From assembly GCF_900143065.1 (NCBI RefSeq), contig NZ_FRCX01000008.1:1-64000 (forward strand): a stretch of DNA of 64,000 bases, written 5' to 3'. Below, piece by piece: positions 51,948 through 61,089 of the stretch; position 1 is the first letter of the stretch, and each line of letters begins with the position of its first letter. Under the pieces are notes generated by a model. That model made no database searches. It was given only the letters and a program-made list of their open reading frames with translations, and was not told where the DNA came from. The position numbers were made by a program, and so were the translations under genes. This stretch comes from Duganella sacchari (GTDB taxonomy: Bacteria > Pseudomonadota > Gammaproteobacteria > Burkholderiales > Burkholderiaceae_D).

Positions 51948-52609
51948 TGATACGGATTAACCTGCTGCCGCACCGCGAAGCGAAACGCAAGCAAAAGAAG
52001 CAAGCCTTCTATGCGCTGCTGGCGTTGGGCGGCGTGGTGGGCGTGGGTGTCGTGCTGCTGGTGGGCGCCTACAACGCGCGCGCCATCTCGATTCAGGAGC
52101 AGCGCAATCAGGTGCTGAAAACCGCGATTGTCGATCTCGACCGGAAGATCGCCGAGATCGCCACGCTCAAGCAGGAAATCGAAGCGCTCAAAGCGCGCCA
52201 GCAAGCGGTGGAGGATTTGCAGGGCGACCGCAACCAGCCCGTGTATCTGCTGGACGAACTGGTCCGGCAGACGCCGCCCGGCGTGTATCTCAAGGCGTTC
52301 CGGCAGGATGGGCAAAAGGTGGCGGTGAATGGCTATGCGCAGTCGCAGGAGCGGGTGTCCGAGCTGCTGCGCAACCTGGCTGGTGTGTCGCCGTGGCTGG
52401 AGCGGCCAGACCTGATTGAAGTGAAGTCCACCGGGCTGGGGCAGGGCAAGACGGCCAAGAAGGTGGTGGAGTTCAACCTCAACGTCAACATCAAGCGGCC
52501 GCGCGACAAGGACAAGCCGGAAGACGGCGCCAAGGGCAAAGCACCCGCTGCCCCTGCGGGCACGCCCGCCAACGTTCCCGCCAGCGGCTCGCCGCCAGCG
52601 CACGCCTAG
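51947..52609 (+). CDS. pilN: Type IV pilus assembly protein PilN
   Basis: PilN is a bitopic inner-membrane protein whose cytoplasmic INLLP motif docks into PilM; here it is MIRINLLPHREAKRKQKKQA. One span follows (ALLALGGVVGVGVVLLVGAY), then a coiled coil and a ferredoxin-like periplasmic domain. The 220-residue length is at the long end because of a Lys/Pro/Ala-rich tail after residue 185. It is coupled to pilM and lies 11 bases before pilO. Confidence 0.95.
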   Translation: MIRINLLPHREAKRKQKKQAFYALLALGGVVGVGVVLLVGAYNARAISIQEQRNQVLKTAIVDLDRKIAEIATLKQEIEALKARQQAVEDLQGDRNQPVYLLDELVRQTPPGVYLKAFRQDGQKVAVNGYAQSQERVSELLRNLAGVSPWLERPDLIEVKSTGLGQGKTAKKVVEFNLNVNIKRPRDKDKPEDGAKGKAPAAPAGTPANVPASGSPPAHA

Positions 52610-52620
52610 GAGCGCCGGCG

Positions 52621-53295
52621 ATGGCCAAAGCCACCCTCAATCTGAATTTGCTGTTTGCGCAGTTCGCCGACCAGTTCCGCGACCTGAATGGCCGCCACCC
52701 AGGGCAGTGGCCGCTGGCGCCGCGCGTGCTGTGCGCGGTCGGCGTGACGGCGGTGGTGTGCGTGGCTGGCTATTTCGGCTACTGGAGCTCGCAGTTCGAG
52801 GAGCAGGATGCGGGCGCGCAGGTCGAGGCCAAGCTGCGCGACGAATACAAGATCAAGATGGCGCAGGCGATCAACCTCGATGCCTTGCGCGCACAAAAGG
52901 CCCAGGTCGACCAGTACGTGGAGCGGTTGCAGAAACAGCTGCCCAGCAAGGCCGAGATGGCGGCGCTGCTGACCGACATCAACCAGGCCGGCGCCGGGCG
53001 CGGCTTGCAGTTCGACCTGTTCAAGCCGCAGCAGGTGGTGGTCAAGGATTACTACGCCGAGCTGCCGATCGACATCAAGGTGACCGGCAATTACCACGAC
53101 ATCGGTGCCTTCACCGGCGACATCGCCAATCTGCCGCGCATCGTCACGCTCAACAACATGGCGCTCAGCACGGGCAAGGATGGTGTGCTGACACTGGAGG
53201 CGGTGGCCAAGACCTTCCGCTACCTGGATCCGGAAGAGGTGGCAGCGCAGCGCAAGGCCGCCGCGGACAAGAAGAAGGCGGCGAAAAAATCATGA
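52621..53295 (+). CDS. pilO: Type IV pilus assembly protein PilO
   Basis: PilO pairs with PilN to form the periplasmic alignment ring. The 224-residue product has a cytoplasmic start, one span (VLCAVGVTAVVCVAGYFGYW), a coiled coil and a periplasmic domain containing DIKVTGNYHDIGAFTGDIAN, a typical PilO stretch. Its Lys-rich end overlaps pilP by 4 bases (ATGA). Confidence 0.95.
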   Translation: MAKATLNLNLLFAQFADQFRDLNGRHPGQWPLAPRVLCAVGVTAVVCVAGYFGYWSSQFEEQDAGAQVEAKLRDEYKIKMAQAINLDALRAQKAQVDQYVERLQKQLPSKAEMAALLTDINQAGAGRGLQFDLFKPQQVVVKDYYAELPIDIKVTGNYHDIGAFTGDIANLPRIVTLNNMALSTGKDGVLTLEAVAKTFRYLDPEEVAAQRKAAADKKKAAKKS

Positions 53296-53828
53296 GGACG
53301 CTGACCGCATTGATGGCATTGCTGCTCTTGGCTGGTTGTGGCGACAGCGACGTGCAGGAAGTCCGTACCTGGATGAAGCAGGTGGACGCCCAGACCAGGG
53401 TCAAGGTGCCGCCATTGGCCGAGCCGAAAACCTTTATTCCGTTTGCCTACGTGCACAAGGATGAGCTGGACCCGTTCAATCCCAACAAGCTGCTGGCCGA
53501 ACTGGCCCGGCAGGCCGCCAGCGGCGGCGCCAGCGGGCTGCATCCCGATACGCAGCGCCGCAAGGAGCTGCTGGAGACGTATCCGCTGGACACCATCAAG
53601 ATGGTGGGCACCATCGAGAGCCAGGGCGTGCTGTATGCCGTGCTGCAGGTTGACCGCGCTTTGCACCATGTGGTGGTGGGCCAGCACCTGGGCCAGAACT
53701 ACGGCCGCGTCACCCGCATTGACGATGACAGCGTCAGCCTCAAGGAAATCGTTCAGGACGCCACGGGTGACTGGGTGGAGCGCCTGTCCAGGTTGGAACT
53801 GCAGGAAAACAAGGAGACTGCCAAATGA
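53292..53828 (+). CDS. pilP: Type IV pilus lipoprotein PilP
   Basis: PilP joins the PilNO ring to the secretin PilQ. The 178-residue product has a lipoprotein signal with lipobox LLAGC (residues 12-16), a flexible stretch (VPPLAEPKTFIPFAYVHKDE) that binds PilNO in other species, and a C-terminal beta domain with VLYAVLQVDRALHHVVVGQH and GQNYGRVTRIDDDSVSLKEI. It overlaps pilO and pilQ by 4 bases each. Confidence 0.95.
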   Translation: MRTLTALMALLLLAGCGDSDVQEVRTWMKQVDAQTRVKVPPLAEPKTFIPFAYVHKDELDPFNPNKLLAELARQAASGGASGLHPDTQRRKELLETYPLDTIKMVGTIESQGVLYAVLQVDRALHHVVVGQHLGQNYGRVTRIDDDSVSLKEIVQDATGDWVERLSRLELQENKETAK

Positions 53829-55999
53829 ACGCTCATCACACGGCCCGGCGCCTGTTCGCCGCCGCATACTGGGCGCCATTGTTCGCCCTGGCGCTCTGCC
53901 TGCAGCTGGCGCCCGCGCGTGCTGACGACCGCGTCGGCAATGGCATTGAATCGATTACCGCCAGCCAGCAGGGCGCCAACCTCATCGTCAAGATCACGAT
54001 GACCAATAAACCGGCGGAACCGCTGATTAACTTTGCCATCACCAATCCGGCGCGCATCGTCATGGATTTTGGCGCCACCGTCAATGCCACCGGTAAAACC
54101 TCGCAGGAGCTGAACCAGGGCGACCTGCGCAGCGTGAATGTGGTGCAGGCCGGCGAACGGTCGCGGCTCGTCTTCAACCTGAAACGTTCGCTCAATTACG
54201 CCACTGCGGTGGACGGCAAGTCGGTCATCCTGACCATCGATGGTTCGGGCGGCATCGCTACCGCAGTGGACGCCAGCGGCTTGCCGGTCAAGGCGGCCAC
54301 GTCGCCAGCACCGACGGGCCGCCAGATGTTGCGCGACCTCGATTTCCGCCGTGGCGCCAACGGCGAAGGCCGGGTGGTGGTCGATCTGCCCAACAACCAG
54401 GTGGCAGTCGATGTGCGCCAGACGCCCACCGGCGTGGTGGTGGACTTCCTGCGCACGGGCGTGCCCGACAATCTGCGCCGCCGCCTGGACGTGAGCGACT
54501 TTGGCACGCCGGTAGCGCAGGTCACCGCCGTGCCGCAGGGCGAAAATACACGACTGACCATCGAGGCGCGCGGCCTGTGGGAACAGACCGTGTACCAGAG
54601 CGACACCCAGCTGGTGGTGGACGTCAAGCCGATCAAGGAAGACCCCAACAAGCTGACGCAGGGCTCGCAAGGCTACCGTGGCGAGAAGCTGTCCTTCAAC
54701 TTCCAGAACGTGGAAGTGCGCGCGGCCTTGCAGGCGATTGCCGACATTTCCGGTCTCAACATCATCACCAGCGATAGCGTCAGCGGCAACCTGACCCTGC
54801 GCCTGAAAGAGGTGCCGTGGGATCAGGCGCTGGATGTGATCCTGCAAGCCAAGGGCCTGGACATGCGCAAGAACGGCTCGGTAATCTGGATCGCGCCCAA
54901 GGAGGAATTGCTGACCAAGGAAAAACTGGAGCTGGAGCAGCGCGCGCAGATTGCCGACCTGGAGCCGCTGAAGTCGGAAATCTTCCAGCTCAATTACCAG
55001 AAAGCGGAAGCGTTCAAGGTAGTGTTTGGCCTGGAGGGCGGTGATGCCAAAAACCGCATCCTGTCCAAGCGCGGCAGCGCCATCATCGAACCGCGCACCA
55101 ACCAGCTGTTTGTGACCGACATCGCCTCCAAGCTGGAAGATGTGCGCCGCCTGATTGCCAAGACCGACGTCGCCACCAAGCAGGTGCTGATCGAGGCGCG
55201 CATCGTCGAGGCCAGCGACACATTCACGCGCAACCTCGGCGCCAAGCTGGGCTTTTCCGACATGCGTACCATCCGCGGCGGCGATACTGGCTACCAGCTG
55301 GGCAACAGCAATACCCGGGTGGCAGTGAGCGGCAACCTGACCGGTGTCGGCGAAAGCACGGGCCAGGTCAAGGTCACGGACAGCAGCTACAACAACACCC
55401 AGTTCATCAATCTGCCGGCGGGCAACATCAACGGCGCGCAGGCGGGCAGCCTGGCGGTGAGCCTGTTTTCCTCGGCCGCCAACCGTTTCCTGAACCTGGA
55501 GCTGTCCGCGCTGGAAGAAGACGGCACCGGCAAGATCATCTCCAGCCCACGCGTGATCACGGCCGACAAGGCGGTGGCGCTGATCGAGCAGGGCATCGAG
55601 CTGCCGTACCAGGTGGCGACCAGCAGCGGCGCTACCTCGATCATGTTCCGCAAGGCCAACCTGCGGCTGGAAGTCACGCCGCAGATCACGCCGGACGGCA
55701 ATGTCGTGATCGACGTTGACGTCAACAAGGACAGCGTGGGCCAGGAAACCCGTTCTGGCTTTGCCATCGACACCAAGCACGTCAAGACCCAGGTCATGGT
55801 CGACAACGGTGGCACGGTGGTGTTGGGCGGCATTTACCAGCAAACCGAACGCAGCACCACCGACAAGGTGCCGCTGCTCGGCGACGTGCCCATCCTGGGC
55901 TATCTCTTCCGCAGCAACACCCGCACCAACGACAAGACGGAGCTGCTGGTGTTCATCACGCCCAAGATTGTGGCAGACAAGCTGTCGACGGCGCGGTAA
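53825..55999 (+). CDS. pilQ: Type IV pilus secretin PilQ
   Basis: PilQ forms the outer-membrane pore for the pilus. The 724-residue product has a signal peptide, two AMIN domains in the first 270 residues that bind peptidoglycan, N0 and N1 domains (from YRGEKLSFNFQNVEVRAALQ) and the C-terminal secretin domain with VPLLGDVPILGYLFRSNTRT. Length and order are normal for betaproteobacteria. Its start overlaps the pilP stop. In most relatives aroK follows directly; here a 2.2-kb Ig-like lipoprotein gene comes between. Confidence 0.97.
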   Translation: MNAHHTARRLFAAAYWAPLFALALCLQLAPARADDRVGNGIESITASQQGANLIVKITMTNKPAEPLINFAITNPARIVMDFGATVNATGKTSQELNQGDLRSVNVVQAGERSRLVFNLKRSLNYATAVDGKSVILTIDGSGGIATAVDASGLPVKAATSPAPTGRQMLRDLDFRRGANGEGRVVVDLPNNQVAVDVRQTPTGVVVDFLRTGVPDNLRRRLDVSDFGTPVAQVTAVPQGENTRLTIEARGLWEQTVYQSDTQLVVDVKPIKEDPNKLTQGSQGYRGEKLSFNFQNVEVRAALQAIADISGLNIITSDSVSGNLTLRLKEVPWDQALDVILQAKGLDMRKNGSVIWIAPKEELLTKEKLELEQRAQIADLEPLKSEIFQLNYQKAEAFKVVFGLEGGDAKNRILSKRGSAIIEPRTNQLFVTDIASKLEDVRRLIAKTDVATKQVLIEARIVEASDTFTRNLGAKLGFSDMRTIRGGDTGYQLGNSNTRVAVSGNLTGVGESTGQVKVTDSSYNNTQFINLPAGNINGAQAGSLAVSLFSSAANRFLNLELSALEEDGTGKIISSPRVITADKAVALIEQGIELPYQVATSSGATSIMFRKANLRLEVTPQITPDGNVVIDVDVNKDSVGQETRSGFAIDTKHVKTQVMVDNGGTVVLGGIYQQTERSTTDKVPLLGDVPILGYLFRSNTRTNDKTELLVFITPKIVADKLSTAR

Positions 56000-56028
56000 T
56001 TTGATTCACTTTGAATGAGGTGCGCTTC

Positions 56029-58206
56029 ATGAAAAAAATCATTGGATGGCTGGGCGTGATGGCGTGCGCGGGCCTGCTGGCTGCGTGCGGCGGTGGTGGC
56101 GGCTCCCCGGGAACGAATAGCAATGGCCAGGCGCCGTCGAAAGCGGCCAGCGTGACGCTGACGGCCAGTGCCGCCACGATTGCCTCGTCCGGCCTGGATG
56201 GCACGGAAGTGACGCTGACGGTCATCGTCAAAGACGGCGGCGGCAATGCCTTGCCCAATGAAACCGTGAACTTCAATGCCAGCTCGGGCACCATCAGCAA
56301 CCTGAACCGCCTGACCAACACTTCTGGCCAGGTGGTGGAAAAGCTCAGCGTCAAAGGAGACTCCTCGCTGCGCACCATTTCGATTACCGCCAGCGCGGGA
56401 TCGATCAACTCGAACACCATCACGGTGCAGGTCATCAGTGCGGTGCCGACGCTGACGCTGACGACGGATTCCGGCACGCTGGCGTCGGCCGGCACCACCG
56501 GCAACGAGGTCACGGTTAGCGCGCTGGTGCGTGACGCCAACAATACCGTAATGCCGAATGTCACGGTCGACCTGAAGTCCGACTCGGGCGCGCTGACGCT
56601 GACCAACCGCGTCACCAATGCGCAAGGCATCGTGACGGAAAAACTGGGGACCGGCGGTGACGCCACCTCGCGCGCGATCAAGATTACCGCTACCGTGCCG
56701 GGTGCCGTGCCAGCCACCACGATCGTCAATGTCACGGGTAACCGGCTCACCATCAATGCCGCGCCAACCATCAATGTGGGCGCCAGTGCCGATGTGACGG
56801 TGAAGCTGGTGGATTCGGCCGGCAACGCGCTGGTCGGTAAAACGGTGAACTACAGCTCGAATGCGAATGCGTTGACGGTCAAGGGCGGCGGTACGCCGGT
56901 GACCAATTCGGGCGGGCAGCTGGTGCTGACCTACACGGCCAGCAGCGGCTCGGCGGACGTGATCACGGTCAAGTCCATGGGCGAGATTGCCTCGGTCGGC
57001 ATCGCGGTCAATTCCTCCACCTTTGCCATGAAGGCGCTCGATAGCAGCGGCAATCCGGAAACCTCCGCTGCGATCGGCGGTTGCCAGCAGGTGTCCGTCA
57101 CCAATGCGCCGGGCGCCACGGTGACCATCAGCACCTCGCGCGGCACGATTTATGCCGAATCGACGTGCCGCACCACACTCAGCAGTCCGCTGGCGGTGTC
57201 CGGCGGTGCGGCCTCGGCCTATGTGAATGCCACCAGCCCCGGCGTGGCGACGCTGACCGCCAATTCCGGCGGCCTCACCACGCAGACCGACCTGGAATTC
57301 GTGGCGCCAGTGACCAATGCCACCACCATTTCGCTGCAAGCCGATCCCGCCGTGATCGGCGTGAATACGGCGGGCAGCACCACCCAGCAAACCACGCTGC
57401 GCGCCATCGTGCGGGATGGCACGCCGCTCAACAACCTGGTCAAGAACGCGACCGTGGCGTTCTCCATCATCAGCGACCCGAGCGGCGGCACGCTGACCCA
57501 GCCGGCCGTGGTCACCACCGGCGCCGATGGCACAGCCACCACCAGCTTCATTGCCGGCACGGCCGCGACCGCGCTCAACGGCGTGCAGATTCAGGCCAAG
57601 CTGATCGGCGGCTCCGGTCCGACCGCCGCTGTCAACCTGACCGTGGCGCAACGCTCGCTGTTCATCAGCGCCGGCACCGGCAATACCGTTGGCGTGCCCA
57701 GCACCACGACTTACCAGATGGACTATGCGGTCATCGTTACCGACGCCGCCGGCAATGCCGTGCCCGGCATCAAGCTGACCGCCTCGGTGCTGCCGGTGAC
57801 GTATTACAAGGGCGTGCAGCAATACACCTTGCCGGCCGGACCGTGGGAACCGGCCAGCCGCACCGCCTGCGCCAATGAGGACCTCAACAGCAACGGCATC
57901 CTGGATGCCGGCGAGGATGTCAATGGCAATGGCCGGCTCGACCCTGGCATTCCGGTGACGGTGACGCCGAGCGTGACCACCGACGCCAGCGGCCGCGCCT
58001 CGGTGTCGCTGATCTACCCGCGCGACAATGTTTACTGGCTGGATGTGAACCTGACGATACGCGGCCAGGCCAGCGGCACTGAGTCCAGCTACACCTCTCT
58101 GGTACACTTGATGGGATTAAGCGCAGATTACGCCATCAAGACCCAGGACCCACCGGGCCGTAGCAGTCCTTATGGTGTCGGTACGCTGTGCAGTAACCCC
58201 TTATAG
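56029..58206 (+). CDS. Ig-like repeat lipoprotein with calcium-loop motifs
   Basis: The 725-residue product is a predicted lipoprotein (lipobox LLAAC, then CGGGGGSPG). The body is a series of bacterial Ig-like (Big-1/invasin type) domains: repeated units with VTLTVIVKDGGGNALPNETV, VTVSALVRDANNTVMPNVTV and VDSAGNALVGKTVNYSS. Near residues 620-645 a DLNSNGILDAG plus DVNGNGRLDPG pair looks like two dockerin/EF-hand calcium loops. ATGAGG lies 8 bases before the ATG at 56029. Its function is unknown; surface adhesion or a structural role with the pilus secretin encoded just upstream are plausible. The spacing to pilQ is 29 bases, so it is probably in the same operon. Confidence 0.8.
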   Translation: MKKIIGWLGVMACAGLLAACGGGGGSPGTNSNGQAPSKAASVTLTASAATIASSGLDGTEVTLTVIVKDGGGNALPNETVNFNASSGTISNLNRLTNTSGQVVEKLSVKGDSSLRTISITASAGSINSNTITVQVISAVPTLTLTTDSGTLASAGTTGNEVTVSALVRDANNTVMPNVTVDLKSDSGALTLTNRVTNAQGIVTEKLGTGGDATSRAIKITATVPGAVPATTIVNVTGNRLTINAAPTINVGASADVTVKLVDSAGNALVGKTVNYSSNANALTVKGGGTPVTNSGGQLVLTYTASSGSADVITVKSMGEIASVGIAVNSSTFAMKALDSSGNPETSAAIGGCQQVSVTNAPGATVTISTSRGTIYAESTCRTTLSSPLAVSGGAASAYVNATSPGVATLTANSGGLTTQTDLEFVAPVTNATTISLQADPAVIGVNTAGSTTQQTTLRAIVRDGTPLNNLVKNATVAFSIISDPSGGTLTQPAVVTTGADGTATTSFIAGTAATALNGVQIQAKLIGGSGPTAAVNLTVAQRSLFISAGTGNTVGVPSTTTYQMDYAVIVTDAAGNAVPGIKLTASVLPVTYYKGVQQYTLPAGPWEPASRTACANEDLNSNGILDAGEDVNGNGRLDPGIPVTVTPSVTTDASGRASVSLIYPRDNVYWLDVNLTIRGQASGTESSYTSLVHLMGLSADYAIKTQDPPGRSSPYGVGTLCSNPL

Positions 58207-58216
58207 TGGATGTTGA

Positions 58217-59860
58217 ATGCAGAATGTGTTTCTAGTCGGCCTGATGGGGGCGGGAAAAACCACCATCGGCCGCATCCTGGCGCGCAAGCTGGGGCTGAGG
58301 TTTATAGATTCTGACCATGAGATCGAGGCCCGTACCGGCGCCTCGATCCCGTGGATCTTTGAAATCGAGGGCGAGGCGAGCTTCCGCCGCCGCGAGGCGG
58401 ACGTCATCCGCGAGCTGACCGGGCAGGCGGGCATCGTGCTGGCCACTGGCGGCGGCGCCATTCTGAATCCGGACAACCGCGCCTTCCTCAAGGCGCGCGG
58501 CACCGTCATCTACCTGCGCGCCAGCGTCAACAGCATCCTGCAACGCACCGCGCATGACAAGAACCGGCCGCTGCTGCAGACCGCCGACCCGCGCAAAAAA
58601 CTCGTGGAATTGATGGCGGTGCGCGAGCCCTTGTACATGGAAATTGCCGATTTGGTCATCGATACCGGCCGTCCTAACGTACAATCGATGGTTCAGACCA
58701 TTTTGAACCAGATGGACGCCCTGGCTTGCGAAGCTGCGCCCAACTGCGTCACTCACGCCGAACCATCGATGAACGAACAATCCAACATCCTGTTAAACGT
58801 AGATCTGGGCGAGCGCAGCTACCCGATTTCCATTGGTCCCGCACTGCTCAACGACAGCGCGCTGCTGGCCCGCCATGTGAATGGCAGCAAGGTGGCCATC
58901 GTCACCAACACCACCGTGGCGCCGCTCTACCTGGAGCGCATCGAGACGGGGTTGCGTGATGCTGGCAAGCAAGTCACTTCGGTGGTGCTGCCGGATGGCG
59001 AGGAGTTCAAGAACTGGGCCAGCCTGATGCAGATTTTCGATAAGCTGCTGGAAACCAAGGCCGACCGCAAGACCACGCTGATCGCGCTGGGCGGCGGCGT
59101 GATTGGCGACCTGACCGGCTATGCCGCCGCCAGCTATATGCGCGGCGTCGATTTCATCCAGGTGCCGACCACCTTGCTGTCGCAGGTGGATTCGTCGGTG
59201 GGCGGCAAGACCGGCATCAACCACCCGCTGGGCAAGAACATGATTGGCGCGTTCTACCAGCCGCGCGCGGTGATTGCCGACACCTCGACCCTGGAAACCC
59301 TGCCGGACCGCGAACTGTCGGCCGGCCTGGCGGAAGTGATCAAGCACGGCGCCATCATTGACGCCGCGTTCTTTGACTGGATCGAAGCGAATATCGGCAA
59401 GCTGGTGGCGCGCGACAAGGGCGCGCTGGCATATGCGATTGCGCGTTCCTGCGAGATCAAGGCGGACGTGGTGCGCCAGGACGAACGTGAAGGCGGCCTG
59501 CGCGCGATCCTGAACTTCGGCCATACCTTCGGCCACGCGATTGAAGCGGGCCTGGGTTATGGCGTCTGGCTGCACGGCGAGGCCGTCGGCTGCGGCATGG
59601 TGATGGCGGCCGACCTGTCGCACCGCATGGGCCTGGTCGATGCGGCCACCGTGGTGCGTCTGCGCAACCTGGTCGCCGCAGCCGGCCTGCCGGTGAAGGC
59701 GCCGGACCTCGGCACTGCACAGTGGCTGGAGGCGATGGAAGTCGACAAGAAGAACGAGGGCGGCGCCATCAAGTTCATCCTGCTCAATCCGCTCGGCGCA
59801 CCGAAGATCACCAACGCGCCGCAGGAGCTGCTGCTGGCGACGCTGGCAGCGCATATCTGA
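58217..59860 (+). CDS. aroKB: Shikimate kinase / 3-dehydroquinate synthase fusion (AroK-AroB)
   Basis: One uninterrupted 547-residue frame covers both enzymes. Residues 1-170 are shikimate kinase: Walker A GLMGAGKTT, DSDHEIEARTG, LATGGGAIL. A linker with two cysteines (about 170-184) leads to 3-dehydroquinate synthase from residue 185 (MNEQSNILLNVDLGERSYPI), with NAD-binding GGGVIGDLTGYAAAS, SSVGGKTGIN and the zinc histidines in NFGHTFGHAIEAGLG. Separate genes are the usual proteobacterial state. The ATG at 58769 could also start a free AroB, but no Shine-Dalgarno is visible before it. Both steps belong to the shikimate pathway to aromatic amino acids. dgt follows after 13 bases. Confidence 0.9.
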   Translation: MQNVFLVGLMGAGKTTIGRILARKLGLRFIDSDHEIEARTGASIPWIFEIEGEASFRRREADVIRELTGQAGIVLATGGGAILNPDNRAFLKARGTVIYLRASVNSILQRTAHDKNRPLLQTADPRKKLVELMAVREPLYMEIADLVIDTGRPNVQSMVQTILNQMDALACEAAPNCVTHAEPSMNEQSNILLNVDLGERSYPISIGPALLNDSALLARHVNGSKVAIVTNTTVAPLYLERIETGLRDAGKQVTSVVLPDGEEFKNWASLMQIFDKLLETKADRKTTLIALGGGVIGDLTGYAAASYMRGVDFIQVPTTLLSQVDSSVGGKTGINHPLGKNMIGAFYQPRAVIADTSTLETLPDRELSAGLAEVIKHGAIIDAAFFDWIEANIGKLVARDKGALAYAIARSCEIKADVVRQDEREGGLRAILNFGHTFGHAIEAGLGYGVWLHGEAVGCGMVMAADLSHRMGLVDAATVVRLRNLVAAAGLPVKAPDLGTAQWLEAMEVDKKNEGGAIKFILLNPLGAPKITNAPQELLLATLAAHI

Positions 59861-59873
59861 CGGGGAGGCTGCG

Positions 59874-61010
59874 ATGTCGCCGGAGGAATACCTCGCGCCG
59901 TACGCGGCGCATTCTGAAGGCGGCGTCGGCCGCCGCCATCCCGAGACGGCGCATGCGTCGCGCAGCCAGTTCCAGCGCGACCGCGACCGCATCATCCACT
60001 CCTCGGCGTTCCGCCGGCTGGAGTACAAGACCCAGGTCTTCCTCAACCATGAAGGCGATTTGTTCCGCACCCGGCTCACGCACAGCCTGGAGGTGGCGCA
60101 GATCGGCCGCTCGCTGGCGCGCAATCTGCGGCTCAATGAAGACCTGGTCGAGGCGATTTCGCTGGCGCACGATCTGGGCCACACGCCGTTCGGCCATGTG
60201 GGCCAGGACGTGCTCAACGAGTGCATGAAGGATTACGGCGGCTTCGAGCACAATCTGCAAAGCCTGCGTGTGGTCGATGAGCTGGAAGAGCACTACGGCG
60301 CGTGGAATGGCCTGAACCTGATGTTTGAAACGCGCGAGGGCATCCTCAAGCACTGCTCGCTGAACAATGCGCGCCTGCTGGGTCCGGTGGCGCAGCGCTT
60401 CATCGACCGCACCCAGCCGTCGCTGGAGGCGCAGCTGACCAATCTGGCCGATGAAATCGCCTACAACAGCCATGATATCGATGACGGCTTGCGTTCGGGG
60501 CTGATCTCGATTGCGCAGCTGGAGGAAGTCGATTTCTTTGCCCGCCTGTGGCGCGATGTGCAGCTGGCCTTCCCGGGCCTGTCCGGCCGGCGCGCGATTT
60601 ATGAAACCTTGCGCCGGTTGATCACGGCCTTGGCAGACGACCTGATCGTGACCTCCACCAGCCGCATTGCCGATGCGGCGCCGCAGCATATCGATGACGT
60701 GCGCAACGCGCCGCCGCTGATCCGCTTCTCCGATGGCATGCGCAAGGATGCGACCGAACTCAAGCGCTTCCTGCATGCGAATCTCTATCGCCACTACAAG
60801 GTCAACCGCATGCGTGTCAAAGCCAGCCGGATTGTGCGTGAACTGTTTGACTCGTTCATGGCGGAGCCGGTGCTGCTGCCGCCGGATTATCAGGACCAGT
60901 CCGGCGACGTGAACAAGCAGGCGCGCAAGATCGCCGACTACATTGCCGGCATGACCGACCGCTACGCGATCCGCGAACACCGCCGCCTGTTCTCCCTCGA
61001 CGAACTCTGA
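59874..61010 (+). CDS. dgt: Deoxyguanosinetriphosphate triphosphohydrolase-like protein
   Basis: Dgt-type HD-domain enzymes hydrolyse dNTPs to nucleosides and triphosphate, limiting nucleotide pools and sometimes phage DNA synthesis. The 378-residue product has the HD metal-site residues in RTRLTHSLEVAQIGRS and AHDLGHTPFGHVGQ, and the later NSHDIDDG. It is the shorter proteobacterial type 2 form (E. coli Dgt is 505). The aroK-aroB-dgt order is frequent in betaproteobacteria. GGGGAGG precedes the ATG. Confidence 0.93.
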   Translation: MSPEEYLAPYAAHSEGGVGRRHPETAHASRSQFQRDRDRIIHSSAFRRLEYKTQVFLNHEGDLFRTRLTHSLEVAQIGRSLARNLRLNEDLVEAISLAHDLGHTPFGHVGQDVLNECMKDYGGFEHNLQSLRVVDELEEHYGAWNGLNLMFETREGILKHCSLNNARLLGPVAQRFIDRTQPSLEAQLTNLADEIAYNSHDIDDGLRSGLISIAQLEEVDFFARLWRDVQLAFPGLSGRRAIYETLRRLITALADDLIVTSTSRIADAAPQHIDDVRNAPPLIRFSDGMRKDATELKRFLHANLYRHYKVNRMRVKASRIVRELFDSFMAEPVLLPPDYQDQSGDVNKQARKIADYIAGMTDRYAIREHRRLFSLDEL

Positions 61011-61089
61011 TCTGCCTCAAGCTTCACTGTTCATTGCTGAGCTTGACCCACGCAATCGTGCGGCGGATGATGGTTGACAGGAGGCGGCC

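Noticed and set aside
55900..58107. 735-codon open frame on the minus strand
   Set aside because: Antisense of the Ig-like lipoprotein gene. The His/Arg/Gly-rich product is typical of shadow frames in high-GC DNA.
58730..58775. Frameshift or missed stop between aroK and aroB
   Set aside because: The frame is continuous and both halves are intact with no internal stop, so I call a fusion rather than an error, while noting that sequencing error cannot be excluded by eye.
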